Origin: Echiichthys vipera
Lineage: Eukaryota > Chordata > Actinopteri > Perciformes > Trachinidae
Length of the DNA stretch: 64,000 nucleotides
Assembly: GCA_963691815.1 (NCBI GenBank)
Contig: OY829646.1
Location: 23,386,694-23,450,693, forward strand
Reading direction: 5' to 3'
Notes under the pieces: generated by a model
Told to the model about the DNA's origin: nothing
Database searches by the model: none
The model's input: the letters and a program-made list of their open reading frames with translations, nothing else
Translations under genes and position numbers: made by a program
Shown: piece by piece, positions 21,867-32,616 of the stretch
Numbering within the stretch: position 1 is the first letter of the stretch
Layout: the number at the start of each line of letters is the position of its first letter

Positions 21867-23793
21867 GGATTGTGCAAAAAGCAGTTTGCTAATGAAGTGT
21901 AGTCGGAAGACTGCTTGGCTTTCTTAAAGTACAGTAAATACTGCAAACATATGCAGCCTCTACACCCTGGACTGGCCTACAGAACAATGTGCACAATAAA
22001 CCAAAACAACAAAACAATCCGAGTCTTGGTCTACCGCACACTGTTAATTGCTCTCTTGTTCCTGCATGTCAACATATACTGTGTGTACGAATATTTGTAT
22101 TATGTTGTATCTCCCCCTCCTGTGGTTGAGTTGGCTGCCTCCATGCCCGCGCTGTTCTCTTTAGGGCCGTGGCCGAGCTCGCCTCTGTTTGCTTTAATGG
22201 GAAGCAGAACCCATCATTGAAAAATTTGCCATGTAAGGTTTTTCTGCCCTTTAGTATTCCTTTCTATTTATTCCTCCCTTACTGCAGCTCGCCCGTCCAC
22301 CAAAATGTGGCTTTGCACTCAAACTTACAATCAAGCTTAGTATTTTCCTTGTTAATGTCAGAAGGCAACTACAAGGGATCTTTTTTTTTACAGGCCCACA
22401 GCTTGAAGGGCAAATTACATGTTTGGACACCCACTGATAGACCACCTATACTCACAAGTGTCTCCTCAGCCATACTTTAGGGATGATGGTGTATATACGT
22501 GTGTGTGTGTGTGTTGGCTGTGTCCCCGCAGGCTTTTTTAAATTTTTTATAAAGGATTTTGAGTGGTTCTATACTGGGGGCATAGAACAAGAAGCAGCAG
22601 AATGGGGATACTTTTCTGTAACATGAGCATGTTGTGCCATTTAGATAATTCAAATGTCAAAAGATCCAAATTATGGAGTGGCGACCCAACCCAACAGAGT
22701 CAGAGCACTTATTGCAACAGACGTCGAGATGCTCTTTATGCATTTATAATTTAATTAATTTGAGTCGAATTAATAGACAGGAGACAGCCATTAATTCCTG
22801 CACTTAACTAAGCAACTACCACAGTTCAATATTCACGGTGGTTGAGCCTTGAGATACAGGCAGCACATTTAATGGGTGATGGATGAAGATTTTTTTTAAA
22901 AATGGTCATAATGAAGTTAGTTTAGTATTTTGGTAGCTTTTCCCTCCTATTTTGGGGTCTTTAAAACCGTCTTGTTAAATGAAGGAAGTGCTTGGCACCC
23001 TGGGGGGTCACGAACATACACAGGTCCCAAATTAGTCTGAAGGGTCATTAGCTGAGTAAATTGATATCATTTGCCCAAACTGCCCAAAATGTTTGCTTCT
23101 TTTTCTTATGAAATGCTGAGTATTTGAACTCACTCCTTGGTGGAGCTGCTCATGTCCAAACTGAGGGGGGTCACAGGGTTTGCACAAAGACTTGAAAGTC
23201 TGGGAAAAACTTCATTTTAACGGTTATATTTTCAAGATTAGGAACATGCTTGAATTTGAATGCACTCCTTGAAAGATGCTCGATTTCCAACATAATCTGG
23301 TTTTTCATCCACACAGTTACGCATTTACACCAAACATTGTTTCGTATTTGAAATGCAACAATCCCTCAATCTGATAAAGGCTTTGAGAGTGGAACATTTT
23401 TGGTTTAGGTACCTTAAAAGTGCTTGAATTCTCTTAAAAAAGCTTTATGAATCCTGGGGCTATCACAACAATATATTGCTTTATTTTTAGGGGTGCATGC
23501 CAAAAAAAGGTCAGAAACCACTGTCTTGAGATTTTTTAAGAAAAAAGCCTCAAACAGTACTTGTGAATAGCACATATAACTGACACTTTCCATCTGCATA
23601 CTCCACATATCAGTTACTACTGCCATGACTGTTGGCTCTGAAGTTTCTTGGTGAAACAACTGGCCTTGAAGCTGGAATGCCTGGCATGTACTCGTGTTGC
23701 CAGTCGGTGCCAGTCCTTCATTCAAGATGTTACAAACCACTAAGCTACAGTATGCAGGGTCCCTGTCTTGTGTGCTCACATTTGACTAATCTG

Positions 23794-24017
23794 ACTCACC
23801 GGATGCTGAGGGATGTAGGTATAAAGCCTGCCTCTGGCCACCTATTTCAGTCTGGATTCTCCTCCCCTTTTGCTAGTTTAGCGCCACTCAAGACGATTGT
23901 GATTGTTTTCAAGCAATACAAACAAGCCGGACTGTTTTTCCCCTATCCCAGAATGTTAACTTGTGCAGCCAGACTTTTCTCCAGCACCGCAGAGATAGAC
24001 CTGGCAATGCGAGACTA
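23794..24017 (+). mobile_element. SINE-like insertion with 16-bp target-site duplication
   Basis: The 16-bp sequence ACATTTGACTAATCTG occurs perfectly at 23778-23793 and 24018-24033, bracketing a 224-bp unit that starts ACTCACCGGATG and ends GGCAATGCGAGACTA. A related copy in inverse orientation lies at about 42990-43217. The open frame across it (23632-24018) is element-derived, not a gene. A long direct duplication fits LINE-driven insertion, although no poly(A) tail is present. Confidence 0.65.
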
Positions 24018-24975
24018 ACATTTGACTAATCTGGCCTTCCACCACCTTTTTTAATCCTCGTAGGAGTGATCTTTGGGCATTTCCTGTTCCATTACAGGTT
24101 TGTTTTTATAATCAGCCTCGTACACCATATGGTTGCTTCATTTAGTCTCCCCCAGTTTTTCCCCCTCTGTGTCTCATTTAGGTGGGTCTTGTTTAGAGGT
24201 CCACCGACACTCCACAGTTTCTAAGGAAAGTAAACATTAATGCAACGAGAGTTTGAAGGACTTCCACAAGCCCCCTGTCCAAATAAACCGACTTTACCTT
24301 TGAACTTCACAAATAGGAAAACTAGGGTCCCATCTGCTGGAGATTATATAATGTCAAAAAGTAAACTTGAAAGGATGTTTGAGTTCTGTAATATTTCTGT
24401 TATCTTCAGACTATTGCAGTACCTCAATTGAGTAGTCAATAACACTTCTGAGAATAAAACCCTCATCCCTTGAACATTAGGATGCAGTCATCAGGCGTGA
24501 GTAACACGATTACAAACACTCAGGATCGGAAAACACAGATTGAATTTTTGTCATTTGAGCATCTACAAAAACAGAATCATAATCCTGAAAGTCTACTTAG
24601 TCACATCGTGGACCATTGCCTGGCAATAATATTTTCAAAAAAGTACAAGACAAGTAAAGATTTTCTTGTGCTTGTGATTTGTGTCAAAAAAGACATCGGT
24701 AAGACAGGATTTTATACAGGTAAGTCATTTAGTTGAATGACAAAAGGTCTGTAAAAAAAGTGGTCAACTAATAATTTCAAAGTGTAAATAATTGGTGGAA
24801 GGTACTACTGCAGTCGTGATAAGTAAAAAATGAGTAAAAACGTGGACACATCAAACACGCATAAATTGATTGAAAATAGAAAAGGCGGTAAAATAACTTC
24901 CCCTGTTTTTAACTGACAAGATAGATATTTTTTTACATTATAAGTTTTCTGAAATGCATGTTGAAATATGCAAAT

Positions 24976-25011
24976 AAGGCGTTATATGATGCTAAGGCGT
25001 TATATGATGCT
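24976..25011 (+). repeat. Perfect tandem duplication, 2 x 18 bp
   Basis: AAGGCGTTATATGATGCT occurs twice without a gap. Function unknown; probably replication slippage. Confidence 0.9.
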
Positions 25012-27224
25012 TATTTATGTGAATTTAGGGACATGTACAGACGCAAAAAGTGTAGTAAAGTAAACAATTGAATGTGTATTTTGGATGTTCTCTTTCCATT
25101 AGTCTGAAAACAGACATGTTATGGAAGCAAAATAACAGTTTCTCATGTTCCATGTAAACATCAGAAATATTATCGAAAACTCAGTGCTTTGTGTAAGGAG
25201 TAAAACTATATCGCACGTATTTCCAACATCTGGATGGATTCAGGGTCGTATAATAAATCTGTAAAGGTGGCTGAAGCCAATTCAAATGTTGTGTAATTAC
25301 TGAGGTCAACAGCTATATGACAGTTCTGGAGAAAACACATACTTGCCCCAAAATGTTCTCATGTTGTTGGAAGAGATTTCCCTGCTCTATATTAGACATC
25401 TGGATGGATCGAAGTATCATTCAAAATATAAAAATTTTGAGAATCTGTAGATTGGTACATCACAATCCCTGCAAGCCCGTAATGAAAATGAGTTTATGAA
25501 CTGAAGAATTATCTGATATCCCAAAAACTATATAGCATAAACGATGAATTTATCCAAAAAAGAGGACTGAGAGCCCCTTTTTGTTTTAGCTAAGAGTAGA
25601 ATACATCACATAGGTCATCTTATGAACTGAATCTTTAGCTTTTATTGACTTGTGTCTTAGAAATATAATTTTCCTGAGAACGTCTCGCTACAGACCACAG
25701 CCTCGGTCGCTACCCTCTCTGCAGGACGTTTAAGAAAGACAGCAGATGCATGATGGGCCAGACTTCCTGTTAAACATGTATTATGACTGAGTGCAGAGCC
25801 CAAACTGGCATTCCATCTGAGTGGCTGTGCTCTTGCAAATATCTGAGATGTTTCAGACTGAAATCAAGCTCATGATGGAATAAAATGTGAACTATTTGGG
25901 TCATAACACAGCTTTCCCTCTGCAGGGCCAGTAAGGAGATACGACAGTGACACGTGATGGACCTCTTTATCCTCGCTAATGCTTATGCCCTAATTATGAA
26001 AGTGTTTTAATATTTAAAAAATATATATTTTTCTTCCCTAAAACAGTTCAATCTTGATTCCAGTTATGAAGATTGTACAAGATTGATTTAAATGTGGGAT
26101 GTAGTGTGATGTAATGTGTGATGGAGGACACATTTTTGCATGTTTTTTCTCACTTCATAAGCCCAACTACATCAAGTGGCATTAAGACTACAGGAGTCAA
26201 ATTACATGATGTTATCTTTCACTCTTATTTCCTGCATCTCGGTGGGTTCATCATGTTTAAGATAATCAATCTGTAATGGAATGTAAAACAAGACATTTAT
26301 GGCAGTAATGGCCTTGTGACTGCTTGATGGATCTTTTGAATGTATCACCAGTAATATTAACACTTTTAAAATAACTCTTATTAATCCATACAAATATATT
26401 ACCATTTTCAATTAACACGCTCTTTATAAAGGGAGTATGAATTGTAACTAATAGTTGTATTCATAATTTACTAATGCTTTGTAGATTGCTAATAATCCAT
26501 TCATGAGAATAACTTCTGGGTTGCTGGATTGTGGAAACATCCTTTGACATTTTCTAGACCACATGTGTCTAGAAAAGAGCTGCAGATGATCTGGAACAAA
26601 CCCAGTTTTTACTTTTCTAATCAATATATATTTGCCCGACCTCCATTAGCTCATACTCTATTAGGGACAGTTCTTAGTTCACTGCTGTGTTTTTTATTCC
26701 TGTATGTGTCATATGATATAAGCTACTGGATGCCTATTTCCCTGGGGATGTATCAAATTAATGACTTATTTACTTCGCCTACAGACTTAATGGCTTACTG
26801 GAAGACAAGAAACCCATGACTGTATTATTACTAAATAGAAATGACAAATTCCAGCAAATGAGGTTTTCCACAACCTGGCAGTTCTGAATACTTTATGGCT
26901 TATAACTACGCTATAAAGTATTATAACATAATTTACTAACCATTAATAAAGTAAGTTACAACTTATAGTTACTAATAGAAAGTGGTACCCAAATGTTGCT
27001 TGGAGGATGAGTTTTGAGTGATAATGTCTAAATATTATGAATATTAACTCTTAACTCTATAGGCCCTATGTTAGTTTCAGTGATTTCAGCTGTGTAGCCG
27101 CTTGTGAAGATATATCTTTGTAAAAACTGACAAACCAAACTCTATTCAGAGGCGGCGATCTAACTGCCTGCTGCTGACTCGCCTGACAGCTGATTTACAA
27201 TATTTGTAGTTTTTTTCCCCTTCC

Positions 27225-27385
27225 TGACCGCTCGTCAGCGTGCGCACTGCGCGCGCTTTGCCAAGAACATAGTCTACTTCAGGGAGGCTGGCGAGTGGGA
27301 GAGTGAGGAGAGACAGTCATTTTTTCCTCTGGTCCTGAGGGGTCTCCTTCTCTATATAAGGCTCTGTGAGCTGCTCAGGAGTCAC
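27225..27385 (+). promoter_or_regulatory. crispld2: TATA promoter of crispld2
   Basis: A locally CpG-rich stretch (about 27228-27262, including GCGCACTGCGCGCGC) precedes TATATAA at 27353-27359 in CTTCTCTATATAAGGCTC. Start of transcription is inferred about 25-30 bp later, near 27385. A plausible first exon with donor follows, and the crispld2 start codon is 2.2 kb downstream. Confidence 0.6.
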
Positions 27386-27528
27386 ACAGCTCCTGTGTAC
27401 TTCAGGAACACCGTCAGCAACCAGCAGCAGCTCGCTCCTCTCACAAGGGAATAATACCTACAGCTCTCCAGCGCACAGAGGAAACTGCCCCTACACATTC
27501 AACCGGATACAAAGTGAGAAAGATAGAG
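27385..27528 (+). other. crispld2: crispld2 non-coding first exon (predicted)
   Basis: Sequence after the TATA box runs to AGAG|GTGAGC at 27529, a near-consensus donor; an alternative donor AA|GTGAGA lies at 27514. It would splice to the acceptor CTCCCTGCAG ending at 29543, before the ATG exon. No long frame, so it is 5' UTR. Inferred from signals only. Confidence 0.5.
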
Positions 27529-29543
27529 GTGAGCAAAAAGAGACATTACACGCATTTTTTTTTTACTAGACTGACAGTTCTCAAGTTTCATCTATATTTT
27601 ACCCTGCAAAACTCAGAAGATAAACACACCTTATAATCAGCATATTCGTGTTTGGGTTAAGATTAACATGCCTTCCCAAGCATTTTTTCAGATTTATTGA
27701 TTTTTCAGATTTAATGATTTACTCAGTATGACAGTTTTTAGCATATGACATGAGCGATAATTTCAGTTGTGGGTTACAAACCGTGCCACTGTAAAAAAAA
27801 GAAAAAAGGCTGCTGGAAAGACACTGCCATTCATTGTGAGTCTGCAGCTTCACTGAGCAAATGTCAATGGCAGAGCAGTAGCTACCATGATGGAAATACA
27901 TGTGTATATACAGACAGTATTCTTATGATTTTAAGTTATCCATATGATAAAAACCCATTTTTAGGCACATTTTAGTGTTTTAGGAGCAAATCATTGAAAA
28001 AAAAGAACAGGTGTAGTGCAAATCTCTAAAGGGCATGAGTGAGCATCAATGAAAATATATAAATCAGACAATGTATATTGTGTATATTGTGACATGAGTT
28101 TTGTTTACATTCAACCTTGTGTTGTGGCAGAGAGAGGTCAGCCCCCTCTCCACGAGCCTACCAGTGGCAGAGAAGGGCTCAGTTACCCCTGGACAAGATG
28201 TGGATACTGTTTGAATGTGTGTGTCCGAGTCATCTGCTCTGTCTGTCACTCTGGTATAAAATTCATGAGAGGCATGAGAAGGGCCCTGACAGAGAAGCTG
28301 GTGGAAGTTCAGTGTGAAAAGGGGGGGCACAGGGAGAGGAGAGAAGGGTGTGGTGCCTGAGCTGCCCGCTGGCTCACAGTGCCCTGAGCTGGCACAGCAT
28401 GTTGACACAGAGCCGGTGCCAGACCTCAAGCCGGCTTTTCAGCCAGAGGGAAAGAGGTGAAGGGATTCAAGGATGAGAGCAACCAGTGCGAGCTGGAGCT
28501 TGAGTTTATTTAGTTTTTTTCTTCTGTGATCACACTGACTGACTAACTCTTCTCTCTTTTATAAAACTTATAATCCTGGATGTCATGCCTGTTGCCTTCC
28601 AGAGGGAGGTCAGATGCACGGTCAGTTACAGAATATTGCTCTTGAAAGTGTCAGGAATGCAGTGTTTTTTTGCAGTTCAGCAGGGTAAAAGCTTGTTAAC
28701 CTGATATCAGGTATCCCTCCTCAGTGTCCTGCCCTGCTGCTCAGTTTAGTAAGAAAATAATCATAGAGTCAGGAGACAAAGAGAGGAAGATAGTATTCCT
28801 CAATATAACTAATGCGCAGCTAAGTCCAAAGCAAAGTCAGTGTTATATTTACTGATGAAGGTTAGCGTGATCTTTGAATGAAATGAGTCCTGATTGCTCA
28901 AATTCATTTAGACAGAGTTCATCTTTTGGATTGAGAAGCTAACCGGTTGGTTAACTGTGGTAAAGTGTCCATGCTTAAATATTCGATATAATATATTATA
29001 ATATTTACACACCCAGAAGTTGGTTCTGATAGAATGATAATGTAACAATACAATGTCAATATGTATCACAATATATTGCCTGTTCTGGGATTGCAAGACA
29101 ATTATCTGTGTTTATGTCGGGAGGGAAGGACTTATTGCAGGGCAGTTGTAATGGATTGCATCAGATTTTATTAGTGTGCCTGATAGTAACTAGTTTTTAA
29201 TGCAACAGCAACAAAACCGGCAAAAAGCTGAACTGACAGGAAGCAGAACAGCTGACAGTAAAAAGTCCAGAGTTGAAACTTAAACTTTCAGTTTACTTTG
29301 CCTCAGCATCCCAAGAGGCTTTGTGCCAGCATCAATTTAAGCATAACACATTAAAAAAGGGAGGAATGAAGAATAATACATTTCCATATAGATTGTTTAT
29401 CCCAGCATTAAATTAATAAATTGGTTACAAAAAAGTGACTGCACACTAGTTTGGTAATCTGTACGCCCATATTCTGTAATCTGTTCTCTGCTGTGTTGAC
29501 TCACGCAGTGGGGAAAGACTCATTAAACATTTCCTCCCTGCAG
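27529..29543. other. crispld2: crispld2 intron 1 (predicted), nothing recognised
   Basis: About 2 kb between the predicted first exon and the ATG exon. The 121-codon antisense frame at 28064-28429 has no family features. Confidence 0.45.
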
Positions 29544-29890
29544 GTTGTGTCTGGGACTTCACACACGATCCGCTGTCTGCTGCAGTCTAAACGTTCAACC
29601 CAGACAGTTGAAGTGTCAGAATGACTTGCACCGCCATGACCTGGCTCCTTGCCCTCTCCCTCCTGCTGCTGTGCATCAGGGACTCAGCTTCCCTCTTCCT
29701 GCCTGACTCCAATGAGCTCAGGCAGCTGCTGAGCCGCTACGAGGACGAAGTGGACCGGAACGGCACCGGCAACACAGCTGGCAATAGGACCCGACGAGCC
29801 ATTCGCTGGTCTGACCGCGAGGAGATCCTCCAGCTGCACAACAAGCTGAGGGGCGCCGTCTACCCAACTGCCTCGAACATGGAGTACATG
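29544..29890 (+). CDS. crispld2: crispld2 exon with start codon, signal peptide and propeptide
   Basis: Acceptor CCCTGCAG ends at 29543; 77 nt of 5' UTR precede ATG 29621. Codes a hydrophobic leader (WLLALSLLLLC), then NGTGN and NRTRRAIRWSDREEIL, ending at MEYM before GTGAGA. Coding part is 29621-29890. Confidence 0.93.
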
Positions 29891-31308
29891 GTGAGACATG
29901 TTCCATTATTACCCCAATTATCTATTTTTTTGCTGTTAATCTTAAAGATAATTAAAAGTTATCAGCTGTAATCTTTGGCTTTACCTCACAAAGAACTTCA
30001 TTTGAATGTGTCAGCATCCTCTGGAATGCGGCTGGTGATTAAGTTTAAAGGTGTTTTCTGTGTAGGAAAGCTGTGTCGCTGTAATAAAACCAACCTTTTC
30101 TCTCTGTTGGAAACATGCAGTCATGATTGCGAGTTGTTGCCAGCCTGCTGTGCTGCACTTTTACAAGGAGGATAATAATCCTGACCAAGGGGCGTTGGAC
30201 TGTGGGGGGAAAGGGGACTGAGTATACATAGAGGCTCATAGAGAATGCGTTGATGTACGGGGATCCAGAATTTAGTGCTATAGTACGCCCCTGATCCTGA
30301 CTCTGACCTACCTGCAAAACATTTCAGAGAAGAAAGGAGAGTGAGGGAGGGCTGGGTCATAGGAGGACAGAGAGAATAAGGCTAGGAAGGGAAAAAAAAA
30401 TATCATTGGATAACATGGCACATCAATGGGTAAAGGAGGAGAGGGATTATTGTTGAGACACAGGAGGTTATTGAAAACCACAAGCTCCATGGAGTTAAGA
30501 GAAGCAGTGGTGGCCTGTGTGTCTCTGGAGTGCGGTTATAGCCTGGAAGAAAAGTGTCTGAAGATTTACTTTGCCCAGCTCTCTCAAATTCCAGCCAACA
30601 GGCAGTGTGTGTGTGTGTGTGTGTTTGTGTGTGTGTGTTTGTGTGCGTGTGTGTGTGTGGGTTTGTGTTAGTGTATGGGTGTTTGGGGTTACAGTGGTGT
30701 CTGTGTGCGCATGTTTTAGCGACCACCAAAAGGCTGGAAATTTACTGAAGAGATGTGCTTTGAGGGGACTGTACGCAGTCCTCCCTCCCTTCACAGCGCC
30801 CCCCATCCACAGTGGGAGTCAGGTGTCTTCTCCGCTTTCCACCCTCCTCTCCACCACTGTAAAGAAACACACTCAGGAAATGTGGATAATTCAGCTGTGA
30901 TTGCTGGAGATTTGTAGTGGACTAGGGCCAGGCGCCAGCTGCCCCACTCAAATGTCACTGTCATGGGTTAATGTTGAACTTGTATCCAGCTCAGTTTCAG
31001 CTCACTGGGAAGGAAGGAAGGAAGTGAAGAAGTAGAGGCTTTGAACAAGTCAGGGATAGTCTGAACAAGAGGTGGATTTTTTTTTTTTTTTAATATTGTA
31101 GCTGAAGCAGCAGGTGAATGTCACAAAGTCTTCACATTGTTGTCTAAAAGAGGTGAACTTTTACTTTATGTGTGTAGGTTTGGGATGATGAGTTGGAGCG
31201 GTCCGCCACTCACTGGTCAGAGCAGTGTCAGTGGGACCATGGACCTCATGACCTGCTCATGTCTATTGGACAAAACCTGGCTGTTCACTGGGGAAGGTGA
31301 GATGCAAT

Positions 31309-31402
<94 letters not shown>

Positions 31403-32313
31403 GTTATGTGTCAAAATGAGACTTTTTGATTTTTAAAAACAAGATTCGATAAATACCATAAATATTCTGGCTAAGTATCATAAATTGAATTGGTACCGAG
31501 GGACATTTTTGAGAAATATAAACATGTTTTTTAGAGAAAACATTTTATTTATTTATCTGTTCCACTTTCTGATAGGACACCATTTATAAACGGTTTATAA
31601 ATTCTATAAATTATTGATTATTTAATAAATCATTTTCTAATGCTTTACACATTAGTTACAAGACACCTATAAGACAACAATCCCTTTGACTGCGGTTTAC
31701 CTCTGTCTTTAGTTGATTTTGCGGTAGTTATAAATCATTATGAAATGCTTAATAAGCTGTTCATTAATAGATCTTGTCCAGATCCTTTGTAGCTCTTTTG
31801 CAGAAGTTGATATGGGGACAGCACACATGGTAAACATAATACCTGTGTTGCCTCTGCATGTTAGCATATCTATGATAACCCATGATGACGTTAGCATTTA
31901 GCTAAAGCCTTATATAGACGATGGCATGGCTGTGGGCTGTTGTCTGGTCTTGTTTACAGTTATTCTCATAATGGCTTATTACATACATAGTTTGGTAGAA
32001 TTTTTTTTTGTGTTTTGATACTCAGGCCTAAGTAGCACAAACAGTAGCATGGGTTAGAGTTCTTCTGTCACATAATCATTAGGTCATACAGTCCTTCTAT
32101 GTGCTCCGTTCTTTCTTTCTTTGTTTCTTTCTTACTGTAAGTGTTTTCTGAACAGTCAATGCTGCTACAGTGATGTATTAAAACAAAAGAGTATTGGACC
32201 ATTGATGACCATTGTGTGATGTACAAGCATGGTGCTAGTCAGTGCTAGCGCATTAGGGTTGATGTTTGTGTGAATGAGTGTGTGTGTGTGTGTATGTGTG
32301 TGTGTGTATGTGT

Positions 32314-32380
<67 letters not shown>

Positions 32381-32553
32381 AGCAGACACCAGACACAGTA
32401 GGCCTCTGTGCATGACAGTGTATGGCTATCGCAGCAAGTGCCCTTCCAGGAATCTGCTCCCATTCTCACAGCCCCTTTCCTCCCTCCCTATTCCCTTCTT
32501 TTCTTCCTGTGCCAACAAACCCTGATGTGGAGTCCCCCCACCACACACACACA

Positions 32554-32616
<63 letters not shown>

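Larger units (their letters stand above)
19032..21880 (+). other. usp10: usp10 3' untranslated region
   Basis: Non-coding sequence after the stop with T-rich runs near 20610-20660. Two AATAAA signals, at 20804-20809 and 21861-21866, suggest alternative 3' ends giving roughly 1.8-kb and 2.85-kb UTRs. Short open frames here look like chance. The true cleavage sites are inferred. Confidence 0.7.
21881..27224. other. usp10-crispld2 intergenic region
   Basis: About 5.3 kb without a recognisable gene. It holds a SINE-like insertion at 23794-24017, a perfect tandem 18-bp duplication at 24976-25011 and AT-rich repeat-like sequence around 26410-26995 ending in AAAGTGGTACCC. The rest is unexplained. 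Confidence 0.6.

Noticed and set aside
23632..24018. 128-codon frame in the intergenic region
   Set aside because: Its second half lies wholly within the SINE-like insertion bounded by the 16-bp duplication.
31881..31887. ATGATGA in crispld2 intron as a snoRNA C box
   Set aside because: No D box at suitable distance downstream.
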